Assembly (NCBI RefSeq): GCF_000767835.1
Contig: NZ_JPEN01000062.1
Span: 1 to 64,000, forward strand
DNA from: Streptococcus sinensis
Lineage (GTDB): Bacteria; Bacillota; Bacilli; Lactobacillales; Streptococcaceae
DNA: 64,000 nt
Direction of reading: 5' to 3'
Numbering within the stretch: the stretch's first letter is position 1; each line of letters begins with the position of its first letter. The translations under genes were made by a program, and so were the position numbers. Under the pieces are notes generated by a model, which worked only from the letters and a program-made list of their open reading frames with translations, did no database searches and was not told the origin of the DNA. Positions 27,853-37,535 of this stretch are shown piece after piece.

Positions 27853-30319
27853 ATTTCGCTGGCATAGCGAAGAAATCCTTTGAAAGATAGCCTTTTCCGC
27901 CAACCATATCATATTCGATCAATTTCAAATCATCTGCAATTTCTTGGGCTGATGGCTCCAGTGCCTTCTTGTCCACACTAGCCTTATGAAGAACTTCGGT
28001 CAATAAAGCATAGTAAGGAGATACTTTAGAATTGGTCTGCTCAAGCAACAAGGCAGAAAAATCACTAGAGTTAACCAAAGGATAGTCCAGCTTGGGTGTC
28101 TCATAATTACTCCAGATAAAGTAATCTGTTAGAAATTGGTTTTCAGGATGATCCTTAAAAGCTGATTGAGGATATAAGCCTGGTAAATGATCACCATAAA
28201 AGACCACTGTTATCTTTTTATCAATCTTAGAAAGCTTATCCAAAAAATCCTTGGTCGCATTGTCTGTGTGGTAGAGCATCCTTACATAGCTGGATAAGGA
28301 TTTATTTCCTGCCTCCGTGAAACCTGGGTAACTAGCAGACATATAAATCGGATTGACTTCCGTCCAAGGCATATGATTTTGCATCGTCATAACTGAGAAA
28401 AATTGACTTTGGTCTGTTTTTAGGCGATCTAAGACTTGATTATAGGTCGTTTTATCACTATAGTTTCCACCAATATGATCTCCCTGCAACCCTTGAGTTC
28501 CATAATGAATAAAGGTATCATATCCCAGATCTTTATAAATGATGTCTCTGGAATAATTACTTGGTGAGGCCAAATGAATCACGGTACGATTTTGAGAAGT
28601 GTAAAAATCACTGATAGCCGGAAGTTTGTTCATCTTTGGCACTACTTCCGTATAAATAACTGAAACAGATGGTGACAAATTATAAAATGGCAGACCGGTC
28701 AACGTTTGAAACTCCATATTTGCTGTTCCACCGCCATAACCGTCTGACTGCATCAACCCACTGGTTGTCTTAGACATAATTTCCTGAATATTTGGAATTG
28801 GATTTTCTGACATAGACACGCCGTCAATCCGGGCAGGATCAGAAAAACTTTCACTGAGGACATAAATGACAGTCTGCTGTTCAATGTTATGTTGACGTTC
28901 CTGATTAATGGAATCAGCAAGTTCTCCATATTTTTTTTCTATTTCCTGAATTTTTTCTTTGGAATATCCTGCCGACTGGATCATAGCCTTATCTGATAAT
29001 TGAGTAAACCAAACAAAAGAGATAGACCTCATTTGCGAATTAACTGTATTACCAAACCAAGTCAAGTCATGATAATTATTTAAAATAGAGATAACGGGGA
29101 TGTTGTCAGCTACTTTACCATTTTCTTTCGAAGAGAATATCTGTAAAATACCTAGAAAAAAAATAATAGGAAAAGCCAGTAACATAAGCTGCATTTTTAT
29201 CATCGATAAAATTTTCCCAGGTAAAATCCTTCTACGGAAAAACCAATAGAAAGCTCCAAGAGCTGCCAATCCTGCAATAGTATAGATTCCATAATTGCCA
29301 CCAAGAAAATCAAACAAAATTTTTGGATTTTTTAGCCAGCTAACATCACTTGGCAGAATAGGTTCGTGACGATATTGAAATTTCAAACTACTGGCAATGG
29401 TTGCAAGAATAATCGTAGCCAATATGACAATGCTTGCTAAGAAAATTTGATTGAAAACAAGGTAGATAAAAATAAATGCTGCAAAAAATACTGCTATCTG
29501 AAAGAGACTTGCCCCTGCAAATAAATGCAGTTCTAAAACCAAAACATCTCCTCGAATACTATTTTGAATAGTATAGTTGAAAATGACAGAAAGAACTGCG
29601 CTGCATAAAACAGCAACTGAAAAACTGCCTCTGTTTTTCGAAATATCTTTTAATCCCTTTATCCCTAAAAAGCTAGGGATCAAAAATAAAAGAAAGAGTA
29701 AAATAATAAAACCAATTAATTTTAAAATAGAATCTTGAGAGATTTCAAATCCTTTATCTGTAAGATAAGTCGTCAGCAAACTTTGGTGCTGAAAAACACC
29801 TGTCATCTTATCATCTGTTAAAGACAAGAAAATAAGGGACTGAGACAGAAAGAGTTTCTCTAGAAAATATTTATTGTATTTATCAACAATAAAATAGTCC
29901 AGAGAATTATATTTTTTTAAAGAAGGGAAATAGTTTATAAGATAGGCGAAGAAAAAAATAAGAAGTAAATAAGGTAGGCCGTTCACTTGAAAAAAGTGAT
30001 TACTAAGTAAATTTTCTGTCTTAAAGTCAAAATCATTAATATGCTGAGTAACCGTTAGCAAGTAAGAAAATAGTATGTAAGAAGCATAGACGATAGCAGA
30101 CCATATTAGCAGCTTTCGACTTAGCAGTTGGGATACAATCTGCCCTAAGCCAAATAGAGCCACGATTAAACCAAGAAAAACAAACCCTAAGCTACTGTAA
30201 TTTTCTATGTTCTTATTTACTTGAAGTAAAAATAGAGTGGTGACAGCTGTAATATCTAAAAATAAAAAACTGATAAGCAAATAGGAAATCTGCTTATAAT
30301 AATTGACTAAAAATTTCAT
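27851..30319 (-). CDS. GacH-like polysaccharide glycerol-phosphate transferase (LtaS family)
   Basis: The 822-residue protein has about eleven transmembrane helices (residues 10-400) and a C-terminal extracellular sulfatase-type domain. The expected catalytic residues are present: Glu490 in SESFSDP, nucleophile Thr532 in GYGGGTANMEF, and FYGDHLPGLYP and MQNHMPW. In S. pyogenes, GacH moves glycerol phosphate from phosphatidylglycerol onto GlcNAc side chains of the group A carbohydrate. Its place as the last gene of the rhamnan core fits that role rather than LTA synthesis. The exact sugar acceptor here is not known. Confidence 0.82.
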   Translation of the reverse strand: MKFLVNYYKQISYLLISFLFLDITAVTTLFLLQVNKNIENYSSLGFVFLGLIVALFGLGQIVSQLLSRKLLIWSAIVYASYILFSYLLTVTQHINDFDFKTENLLSNHFFQVNGLPYLLLIFFFAYLINYFPSLKKYNSLDYFIVDKYNKYFLEKLFLSQSLIFLSLTDDKMTGVFQHQSLLTTYLTDKGFEISQDSILKLIGFIILLFLLFLIPSFLGIKGLKDISKNRGSFSVAVLCSAVLSVIFNYTIQNSIRGDVLVLELHLFAGASLFQIAVFFAAFIFIYLVFNQIFLASIVILATIILATIASSLKFQYRHEPILPSDVSWLKNPKILFDFLGGNYGIYTIAGLAALGAFYWFFRRRILPGKILSMIKMQLMLLAFPIIFFLGILQIFSSKENGKVADNIPVISILNNYHDLTWFGNTVNSQMRSISFVWFTQLSDKAMIQSAGYSKEKIQEIEKKYGELADSINQERQHNIEQQTVIYVLSESFSDPARIDGVSMSENPIPNIQEIMSKTTSGLMQSDGYGGGTANMEFQTLTGLPFYNLSPSVSVIYTEVVPKMNKLPAISDFYTSQNRTVIHLASPSNYSRDIIYKDLGYDTFIHYGTQGLQGDHIGGNYSDKTTYNQVLDRLKTDQSQFFSVMTMQNHMPWTEVNPIYMSASYPGFTEAGNKSLSSYVRMLYHTDNATKDFLDKLSKIDKKITVVFYGDHLPGLYPQSAFKDHPENQFLTDYFIWSNYETPKLDYPLVNSSDFSALLLEQTNSKVSPYYALLTEVLHKASVDKKALEPSAQEIADDLKLIEYDMVGGKGYLSKDFFAMPAK

Positions 30320-30343
30320 TATTCTTTCTACAGAAACTATTAT

Positions 30344-31990
30344 CTAACTTTTAAAAAGATTCGATAAATACCTTCTAACTTTTTTTGCTAGGCTCTTATG
30401 AACCAGTTTCCCTTTCTGCTGGATTAATTCTTCTGCTTCTTTTTGTAAATCTAATAAAGCAGGGAGTTGGCAACCAGGCATGATTTTAAAATCATAGCCC
30501 TTATCCCAAGCCAAATAAATCAATAAATTTTCTAAAATACGAGGTTCTGTTTGAGCTGATAACTGGTAATCATTTTGAAAAAGGCTAGTAAGGGCAGAAG
30601 GCTTAAACCAAAGGAAGCCACCATACACCCTAGTAAAAACAGGATGTTGTTCAAAATCAAAAATTTTCTGGCAATGGAGTTTTTGCCAAATTGCAGCCAT
30701 TTCTTTCCGAAATATTTTTTGCTCAAACAATCCATATCTGACTAAACTTGGAAGATCTGGTATAACGAGCCCAAGCTTATCATCTTGTTCCAAGACTTTA
30801 ATACTAGCATTGGCATTTTCAAACATCATCTCCATCAAATCTCTACGCATCGCTTTATCGAGTTGAGGCATTCCATCTACTAAAATTGCAGTAGAAATAT
30901 GCCCAACGGAAGCAAATTGCAGCAAGAGTCCACTCTGTTCAAGCATCGCCTGCATAGGATTCTCTTCTTTCCCTAAAATAACTTGATAACGGTCTGATAC
31001 AATTTCCAAGAGCTGAGTAAAGATTTTTTCGTCAGCTGTCGTCACCACAAATTGGTATTGTAGAGGAAGAATTTCCCAATTTTCTTTAAATTGCTCAAAG
31101 ATTTGAAGATCTGTCACATGAATATGAAGCGCCACCGGCTTTTCTGGTGAGTCATTCTTATCATCTATCAAAAGCTGCTTATCCTGCAAAAGGCAGGGTA
31201 CATCTGGACCAACATATTCAAATATATGCTCAGAAATTAAAGAAACAGGATAAGAAGTTCTCTCTTTGATTTCTTCCAGCAGATACCTCGCAGAAAAAGG
31301 ATTGCCACTGATAGCTTTCACTTTCAAAAAGGGAACCTTTTTCTCAAGAATAGTAAAAGGCTTATAATAAGTAAAGTCTGGATGAATTAAATCCGCTGCT
31401 TCTTCTAGACGAGTATCAAAGGCAGCCTGATAGGTAAAACCTGCCTCTGTAAAATATTGGGTGAATTTCGTCTCGTAGTGGTCAATTACATCTTGAACAT
31501 CAGTAAAATCTTTTACCTGTTCCCAAAATTCTTGAAAAGAAATTGACCTCAATATCTGCTGCTTAAAGATAACAAAGTAACTCTGCAGATGTTCTTCAAA
31601 ATACTTTGTTTTTCGAAAGTTGGTCATGCCCCAAAAATCAACCTGGGTATCGTCCTCAAACCTCTTATAAATAGCCTCCAAATCCCAGAGCGGACCAAAA
31701 CAAGTATCATTCATCAGAGTCAGAGAGTCGTAGGTTTTGAGCTCCTCAAAACCTATGGCTCTCATTCCATCCCGCCAAGCCGCAAAATCATAACCTTGAT
31801 TGTCCCGCTCCAACACATTGCTTATCCCAAATTCGTCGTGCAACTTTTTCTTAATTGCTTCTTCGATATGACTATTTGAAATAAAAATAATTTTGGAAAA
31901 CAGGGGCTTGAGCTGTTCTAATTGGTAGAAGACATGATTACTCACGCGCTTGTATTTATTAAAATGAACATAGAGTAATATTCGTTCCAT
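30344..31990 (-). CDS. rgpF: Rhamnan synthesis protein RgpF
   Basis: The 548-residue protein of the rhamnan synthesis F family has a conserved RDNQGYDFAAWRDG motif near residue 80, LMNDTCFGPLWDL and HLQSYFVIFK. It is cytoplasmic and acts in extending the polyrhamnose backbone. It directly follows rgpD (gap about 17 bp), and no rgpE lies between, unlike S. mutans. The same domain is repeated inside the 977-residue protein upstream. Confidence 0.9.
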   Translation of the reverse strand: MERILLYVHFNKYKRVSNHVFYQLEQLKPLFSKIIFISNSHIEEAIKKKLHDEFGISNVLERDNQGYDFAAWRDGMRAIGFEELKTYDSLTLMNDTCFGPLWDLEAIYKRFEDDTQVDFWGMTNFRKTKYFEEHLQSYFVIFKQQILRSISFQEFWEQVKDFTDVQDVIDHYETKFTQYFTEAGFTYQAAFDTRLEEAADLIHPDFTYYKPFTILEKKVPFLKVKAISGNPFSARYLLEEIKERTSYPVSLISEHIFEYVGPDVPCLLQDKQLLIDDKNDSPEKPVALHIHVTDLQIFEQFKENWEILPLQYQFVVTTADEKIFTQLLEIVSDRYQVILGKEENPMQAMLEQSGLLLQFASVGHISTAILVDGMPQLDKAMRRDLMEMMFENANASIKVLEQDDKLGLVIPDLPSLVRYGLFEQKIFRKEMAAIWQKLHCQKIFDFEQHPVFTRVYGGFLWFKPSALTSLFQNDYQLSAQTEPRILENLLIYLAWDKGYDFKIMPGCQLPALLDLQKEAEELIQQKGKLVHKSLAKKVRRYLSNLFKS

Positions 31991-32007
31991 GAAAACACCT
32001 TATCATT

Positions 32008-33216
32008 TTATTGAGAGATTTCCCAGACCCCATTGCGCTGAATCAAGCCCGTTGCTGAGTCTTTTGCAGAGATATCCTCATCGTCAATATCTCGTCGGCT
32101 GATGATAAGGACTGGAGTATTCTTAGAATCTGCAAAGGCTAAAATCTGATTCTCTTCATCACGCACAGAAACCTGCAATTTCAATTTTGCATGATTGATT
32201 TGGGAAAGATGGCATTTGTATTTAAGTGTCTTTTTTCCTGTTCCTTCTGTCAAATTATCCATTGAATTATCATTATACAACCAAATGGTACGGTCGATAT
32301 CAGTCAGTGAAAAGGCTATGTAGGTTGGCATATCCTGATTGACTTGATAGCTAATTTCAAATTCAATTTCTTCAGTTGGTGCTGTCTGAGGAGAGCTTAG
32401 TAGACGAACCTCTAAATCAGAGACTGCCTCAGATTCCTTTTCAGCGACATAATCTTCGTTCATAGCTTTGGTGTCAGTTGCATTATCCAAACTGTATTGG
32501 TTAGCTACATCATCTGGATTTCCGACAACTTTGACTAAGCCATTTTCAATCAAAACAGCCTTATTACAATACTTTTTGACGGCATTCATGTCGTGAGTTA
32601 CTAAAATAGTTGTCTTTCCCGAATGCTTCCGTTCCATAAAATAATCATTACACTTGCGCTGGAAGGCTTCATCCCCGACAGCCAGAACCTCATCCAAAAT
32701 CAGAATGTCTCCCTGTGCCTTGATCGCAACTGAAAAGGCCAAGCGAACCTGCATCCCGCTAGAATAATTTTTGAGTTTTTGATTCATAAACTCACCCAAC
32801 TCAGCAAACTCCACGATATCATCGTACATGGCATCTACTTCTTCGGTTGAAAAGCCTAGCATGGCGCCATTCATATAGACATTTTCGCGGCCGGTCAGCT
32901 CTGGATTGAAGCCAACACCTAGCTCGATAAAGGAAACCAACTTGCCATCAATGGTCACTGTGCCCTTTTCGGGAATATAAATCTCTGAGATAATTTTCAG
33001 AAGAGTGGACTTGCCAGAACCATTACGGCCAACAATTCCATAAAAATCTCCCTTTTCCACTTCAAAAGAAATATCCTTAAGAACGTTCTGCTCTTTGTAA
33101 CCTTTGATTCCTCGAAAGCGGTTAACTAGGCTTGTTCTTAAACTTTGTGTTGACTCTGTTGGCAGTTTAAAAAACTTACTGACATGGTCAACTTTTACTG
33201 CAATATTATTTGACAT
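32008..33216 (-). CDS. rgpD: Polysaccharide ABC transporter ATPase RgpD
   Basis: The 402-residue Wzt-type ATPase has Walker A GRNGSGKST (63-71), signature YSSGMQVRLAFSVA, Walker B DILILDEVLAVGD and a C-terminal beta-rich Wzt-like domain (about 275-400). That domain may recognise the finished glycan. With RgpC it exports the lipid-linked rhamnan to the outer face. It overlaps rgpC by one base. Confidence 0.93.
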   Translation of the reverse strand: MSNNIAVKVDHVSKFFKLPTESTQSLRTSLVNRFRGIKGYKEQNVLKDISFEVEKGDFYGIVGRNGSGKSTLLKIISEIYIPEKGTVTIDGKLVSFIELGVGFNPELTGRENVYMNGAMLGFSTEEVDAMYDDIVEFAELGEFMNQKLKNYSSGMQVRLAFSVAIKAQGDILILDEVLAVGDEAFQRKCNDYFMERKHSGKTTILVTHDMNAVKKYCNKAVLIENGLVKVVGNPDDVANQYSLDNATDTKAMNEDYVAEKESEAVSDLEVRLLSSPQTAPTEEIEFEISYQVNQDMPTYIAFSLTDIDRTIWLYNDNSMDNLTEGTGKKTLKYKCHLSQINHAKLKLQVSVRDEENQILAFADSKNTPVLIISRRDIDDEDISAKDSATGLIQRNGVWEISQ

Positions 33217-34025
33217 TATAAAATCTCCGCAAATCTCTTAGCATTTTTATTAAAGATATAATATCCAAGCCCAAATATCACTATTGGCAATAAATAAGGA
33301 ATCAGCGCAATCCAATAATGGTCCATCAAATCCCAGCCTCGAGTACTGCCTGAGAAAACGATAAAATGACGAAGATCTTGAATAATCTGAGCCATTGGAT
33401 TGAGCATCATCAGCTTAGCGACCAAAACATGCCCACCCTTCAGGATATAAGTCAGTGAATAAATAATCGGTGTCGCATACAGGCCTGCCTGCAGCACTAC
33501 TTCCCAAATGGGTCCAATATCACGATATTTAACAAAAAGTGTCGCCAACATAAAGGCAAAACCAGCTGAAATCAAAACTAATTCCAGAAAAAGCGGGATA
33601 ATAACTAGCCATCCTAGCGTGATTGATACTCCATTAATCAGAGCAAAAGCAAAAACAACCAACAAATTGATCGCATAGTTGATCGCTGCACCAGTAATAG
33701 CTGAAAAAACGATAATTGATTTAGAAAAATTCAGTTTTCGCAGTAAGTCCCCTCGCGCAACAATGGACATCATGCCCATATTGGTCGCTTCTGAGAAAAA
33801 ATTCCAAGTCACCATCCCTAAGAGAAGCGATACTGCATAATGAGGCGTTCCATCATCAAAACGCAGGAAACGAACAAAAACAAGATACATAATGGTAAAA
33901 AGCATTAAGGGTTTTAAAATCGACCACAAATGCCCAATGAAACTGCCTTGATAACGCAATTTGAAATCTGTTTTAACCAATTCTCTCAAGAGAATCCAGT
34001 TTTTTTGGCTAAAATAATCTAGCAT
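33216..34025 (-). CDS. rgpC: Polysaccharide ABC transporter permease RgpC
   Basis: The 269-residue ABC-2 permease has six transmembrane helices and the typical ending YYIFNKNAKRFAEIL. The N-terminal LRYQGSFIGHLWSILKPLMLF is characteristic of Wzm/TagG-type exporters. It partners RgpD. Confidence 0.93.
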   Translation of the reverse strand: MLDYFSQKNWILLRELVKTDFKLRYQGSFIGHLWSILKPLMLFTIMYLVFVRFLRFDDGTPHYAVSLLLGMVTWNFFSEATNMGMMSIVARGDLLRKLNFSKSIIVFSAITGAAINYAINLLVVFAFALINGVSITLGWLVIIPLFLELVLISAGFAFMLATLFVKYRDIGPIWEVVLQAGLYATPIIYSLTYILKGGHVLVAKLMMLNPMAQIIQDLRHFIVFSGSTRGWDLMDHYWIALIPYLLPIVIFGLGYYIFNKNAKRFAEIL

Positions 34026-34030
34026 GCATA

Positions 34031-34966
34031 TTACTCCTTATAAGCAAATTTTGTGAGAATGAGTGTCGTGAAAACCAAAGTATGAAAGGCACGATTTTTT
34101 CTGTAGCCATACTTTCGAATACGTCGCAGCCGCTCTACAAAAGGAACTTCCATGATTGTCACAAAATTTTCAATAATTTCTCTGTTTTCAGTTGTCAGAG
34201 GCTGGCTGAGAAGGTTGCGGGCCTGAGTCTGACTATCTTTTATCAATTTCCAATATTTAGCAAATAGACGGCTAGGATGAATCCAGTTCTTCATCCGCTT
34301 ACGTAAGGTCCGGGCTCCTAAAAAATTATTGGAATGTTGGCGGTAAAGTTCTCCTGGCTGATCTAGATAAACGAGTTGCCCAAAGGCCGAAGCCAACAAG
34401 CCCAGATACCAATCGTGCATGAGCAGTTCATGCTCCTCCTGCCCTGTCCACAAATCAGCCAGAGCTTGGTTGATCATCGAAACGCCGCCTGTCACTGTAT
34501 TTTCCGTCAATTCCTGAATCAATTCGGTATTGGCATGGTCAGACTGCGTCCGAATCATACTTTCGTGAACAATATTTAGCTCCTGATCCACGACTTTTAG
34601 ATCCGTATAGACCAACAAAGGTAAGGAAGCATCATAGTTTTCTGCTGCTGCTAACTGAATCGCCAACTTATCTGGCAACCAGACATCATCCTGATCACTA
34701 AAAAAGTAAAAATCCGAATCCTGATATTTAAGCAAGCTATGAAAACTCTTAATGACGCCCAAATTTTGAGGTTCTTCTGGATTGATAAAGAAGATCCGGT
34801 CGTCCTGATGGCAAAAATCCTCAATAATTGCTCGCGTCCCATCACTAGAGCCATCATCTCGAATCAAGAGCTGCCAGTCCCTATAAGTTTGGGCTTGAAT
34901 ACTTTCAATCTGCTCTGCCAGAAACTGCTCACCATTATAGGTCGACAGAAGAATAGTCACTTTCAT
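34031..34966 (-). CDS. rgpB: Rhamnosyltransferase RgpB
   Basis: The 311-residue GT2 enzyme has TILLSTYNGEQFLAEQIESI, RDDGSSDGT and the DxD-type FFSDQDDVWLPDKL. It adds rhamnose from dTDP-rhamnose during backbone synthesis. It overlaps rgpA by four bases and precedes rgpC. Confidence 0.9.
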   Translation of the reverse strand: MKVTILLSTYNGEQFLAEQIESIQAQTYRDWQLLIRDDGSSDGTRAIIEDFCHQDDRIFFINPEEPQNLGVIKSFHSLLKYQDSDFYFFSDQDDVWLPDKLAIQLAAAENYDASLPLLVYTDLKVVDQELNIVHESMIRTQSDHANTELIQELTENTVTGGVSMINQALADLWTGQEEHELLMHDWYLGLLASAFGQLVYLDQPGELYRQHSNNFLGARTLRKRMKNWIHPSRLFAKYWKLIKDSQTQARNLLSQPLTTENREIIENFVTIMEVPFVERLRRIRKYGYRKNRAFHTLVFTTLILTKFAYKE

Positions 34967-36111
34967 GATAAAAATAGCTCCTCGTATTCACCCACAATTT
35001 TTTCCCAGGTGTAGTTTTCTTTCATATTTTTTTTGGCTGCCTGACCGAGCTCAGAAAAGTCAATTTGACCATCTACTCTGTTAATCAGCTGAGCCAACTG
35101 TCCCTCTTCTTTTTTCCAGTAAAGAGCGGCTTCTTTGGCTACTTGATGGTTGAAGTCCACATCCAAAACCAAATTGGCATCAGTCTGAGCCAGAGCTTCC
35201 AGAAGCCCGGGATTGGTCCCACCGACTTCGTGTCCATGCAAATATGCAAAGGCTTGATTGCGGATATATTTGAGCAGTTCCTGATCATAGACTGTCCCGA
35301 CAAACTTAATCCTAGAATCCTTGTCAAAACCCGTTTTCTGCTTGAGTTCTTCAAAATAAGGATTTCCCACATGATTGCAGATAATCAGCAAGTCACGTTG
35401 GGTTTTGGATTTCATAAATTCTTGGATAATGGTTTCATAGTTATTTTCTGGCACAAAACGGCCAACAATCAAATAATATTCCTTTTCCCTGCTTTGCCAT
35501 TTCTCAAAAAAATCACGCACGCGAGCATACTGAGAGTCAAGAGAAGATAGCTGGAGGTCTGTCCCATAAGCAATGAAAGCCGTCTTAGACCAAGGATAGG
35601 AATGTTTTATATAGCTTTCAATGCCTTGGTTGTCCGCAATAACCAGATCAGCATGCTTAGTCATAACCTTCTCAGAATATTTGAGATAGGCTTGAACCGG
35701 CTTAGGCCACTTGGCCCGCTTCCATTCCAGACCATCTGGATTGATAAAGAAAATCCCGCCTGCTTTTTGAATTTTATGTGCAAAAGGCGCCACAAAGGCT
35801 CCAATCGTATTGCCTAAAATATAAAAAATTGGACGCTCAATCTGTTGCTCTTGCACTAGCTTTAAAGAATAATGGATGGCCATCATATCATAAGCGATCA
35901 CCCGAGCCGGTCCTAACTTAGGAGCCTTAACCGTGAAGCAATCTACTCCCTTGTAATCAAAATGATGAAAAGCTTCATCATCTGATAAACAAGCTACATG
36001 ATACTGGATTTGGGAAGAAACCTTATTTTCTACTAATTTTTCAACAAAAGTTTCAAATCCGCCATATTTAGCAGGAAGTCCGCGACTCCCGATGATGAAG
36101 ACATGTCTCAT
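34963..36111 (-). CDS. rgpA: Initiating rhamnosyltransferase RgpA
   Basis: The 382-residue GT4 enzyme with the DUF1972-type N terminus (FIIGSRGLPAKYGGFETFVE) adds the first rhamnose to the lipid-linked GlcNAc. The C-terminal part shows the nucleotide-sugar site GTNPGLLEALAQ. The ATG at 36111 has TGAGGA upstream; an in-frame TTG four codons earlier overlaps that site. It is the first gene of the core unit, with its own promoter. Confidence 0.9.
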   Translation of the reverse strand: MRHVFIIGSRGLPAKYGGFETFVEKLVENKVSSQIQYHVACLSDDEAFHHFDYKGVDCFTVKAPKLGPARVIAYDMMAIHYSLKLVQEQQIERPIFYILGNTIGAFVAPFAHKIQKAGGIFFINPDGLEWKRAKWPKPVQAYLKYSEKVMTKHADLVIADNQGIESYIKHSYPWSKTAFIAYGTDLQLSSLDSQYARVRDFFEKWQSREKEYYLIVGRFVPENNYETIIQEFMKSKTQRDLLIICNHVGNPYFEELKQKTGFDKDSRIKFVGTVYDQELLKYIRNQAFAYLHGHEVGGTNPGLLEALAQTDANLVLDVDFNHQVAKEAALYWKKEEGQLAQLINRVDGQIDFSELGQAAKKNMKENYTWEKIVGEYEELFLS

Positions 36112-36146
36112 GCTTTTCCTCAATTCAAAGATTTACAATCTAGTCT

Positions 36147-36155
36147 ATTATATCA
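36147..36155 (-). promoter_or_regulatory. rgpA promoter, extended -10
   Basis: TG-A-TATAAT lies about 36 bases before the rgpA ATG, downstream of the terminator of the preceding unit. Confidence 0.6.
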
Positions 36156-36184
36156 TTTTATTGGTGGTTTGTGGGCAACAGACA

Positions 36185-36238
36185 AAAAAATCGAACAAAT
36201 CATAATATCGCCTAAGCAAAATTATTGTTTGATTCGAC
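36185..36238 (-). terminator. Terminator between the upstream glycosyltransferase unit and rgpA
   Basis: Long imperfect stem of about 14 pairs (ATTAT...TTGTTCGA arms) with TTTTTTTG on the minus strand. Confidence 0.6.
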
Positions 36239-36269
36239 TTTTATATCATCCGTTGTAGGCTACTACCAC

Positions 36270-37526
36270 TTAAAAAGATTCTTTAATTTTTAAGAAAATT
36301 ATTTTTCTCTTTACTTTATTCAAGAAAGTACTTATTGGCGAAGCAGAAGGACGCGGTTCAAATAAAAATTTTATGTGTCGCAAAGAATGACCGCTATTTG
36401 TATCAGAATGATCGATTTCTTCTAATATGTCATGATAAACACTGGAAACCTTGTAAAGATTCTTTACTCTTTCTATGTTATCTATAGAGCGCTTTTTCAA
36501 GTATTTGAAATCCTCTAAACATTGCTGGATGTGATCTGTTAATTCATCTACATTTCCCGTAGGATAGAGTTGACCCTCCTCGAACATTTCATAAGCCGAT
36601 AGATGGCCAGGATTATCTGATAGGATGGTTGGCAGGCCATTCATAATGGATTCTATGTACACTAGACCAAAAGTCTCCATAGCAGATGGAAACACTGCTA
36701 TATCGGCCGTTGTTGCTTCAGCCCAAGGATTATCACGATATCCTAAAAACTGGACACCTTGCAACTGATGTTCAACTATATAGGACTCACACTTATTCTT
36801 ATATTCATCGTCCCAAGCCCCAATAAAGACTAGTTCTGGTCTTGGCTGAGGGAGTTGTGCATAAGCTTGAAGGAGTTCTAGTTGATTTTTTCTCTCTGTC
36901 AGACGACCAACTGACAGGATACGACACTCAGCCCCAGCAAGTTTTTGCTCTTTTTCCGCTTCAATCTCTGTAAAAGGGGCAAAGGAACTAATTTCCCTAT
37001 GAGGGAGAAGCTGGGCTAAGCTTTTTTGTAGAGAACCTGTCACCGCAAAAATCTCCTGAGAATATTCATCTACAAAATCAATTTTCGCTTTATAATAACC
37101 AAATTCTCCCTCAGGAAATTCATGAATCAGCCAAAAATGCGGAATATTTTCACAAGCTGCTGCTACTGCTCCTTGAAACATATTAACTGTATTTGTAATG
37201 ACCAAGTCAATATGGCTATCTACCATTAACTTTCTCAGCGCAGCAATATTTTCTTGGTAAGAATTTACCCTCTCTTCATGAGTTCCAGGAAGACCACCTG
37301 GTGCATCCTCCCACCACCATTTAACCGATGGCAGAGCAATGGTTCTAATTCCTTCTTTTGCAAGAGTAGAAATATAGTCTTGCTGGACTTGAACATGATA
37401 ATCTGGTATCGCATTGATAACGTGATAGCCATCTTGAACCAAATACTTCATCAGATGGAAAATAGAAATCTCTGCTCCATTATCCAAGGTTCCAGTCGGC
37501 GAAATGAATAAAATGTTTTTCTTCAT
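36270..37526 (-). CDS. GT4-family glycosyltransferase
   Basis: The 418-residue GT-B enzyme begins ILFISPTGTLDNGAEISIFHLM. The C-terminal domain has RILSVGRLTERKNQLELLQA and the nucleotide-sugar-binding ETFGLVYIESIMNGLPTI (the E-x7-E motif). It is the last gene of the upstream polysaccharide unit and is followed by a terminator. The donor and acceptor cannot be read from the sequence; rhamnose or a hexose side-chain sugar is likely from context. Confidence 0.85.
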   Translation of the reverse strand: MKKNILFISPTGTLDNGAEISIFHLMKYLVQDGYHVINAIPDYHVQVQQDYISTLAKEGIRTIALPSVKWWWEDAPGGLPGTHEERVNSYQENIAALRKLMVDSHIDLVITNTVNMFQGAVAAACENIPHFWLIHEFPEGEFGYYKAKIDFVDEYSQEIFAVTGSLQKSLAQLLPHREISSFAPFTEIEAEKEQKLAGAECRILSVGRLTERKNQLELLQAYAQLPQPRPELVFIGAWDDEYKNKCESYIVEHQLQGVQFLGYRDNPWAEATTADIAVFPSAMETFGLVYIESIMNGLPTILSDNPGHLSAYEMFEEGQLYPTGNVDELTDHIQQCLEDFKYLKKRSIDNIERVKNLYKVSSVYHDILEEIDHSDTNSGHSLRHIKFLFEPRPSASPISTFLNKVKRKIIFLKIKESF

Positions 37527-37535
37527 AGCTTATCC

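Noticed and set aside
32008-34025. ABC pair considered as a teichoic acid exporter (TagGH)
   Set aside because: Immediate linkage to rgpA, rgpB and rgpF and the Wzt-like C-terminal domain favour rhamnan export.
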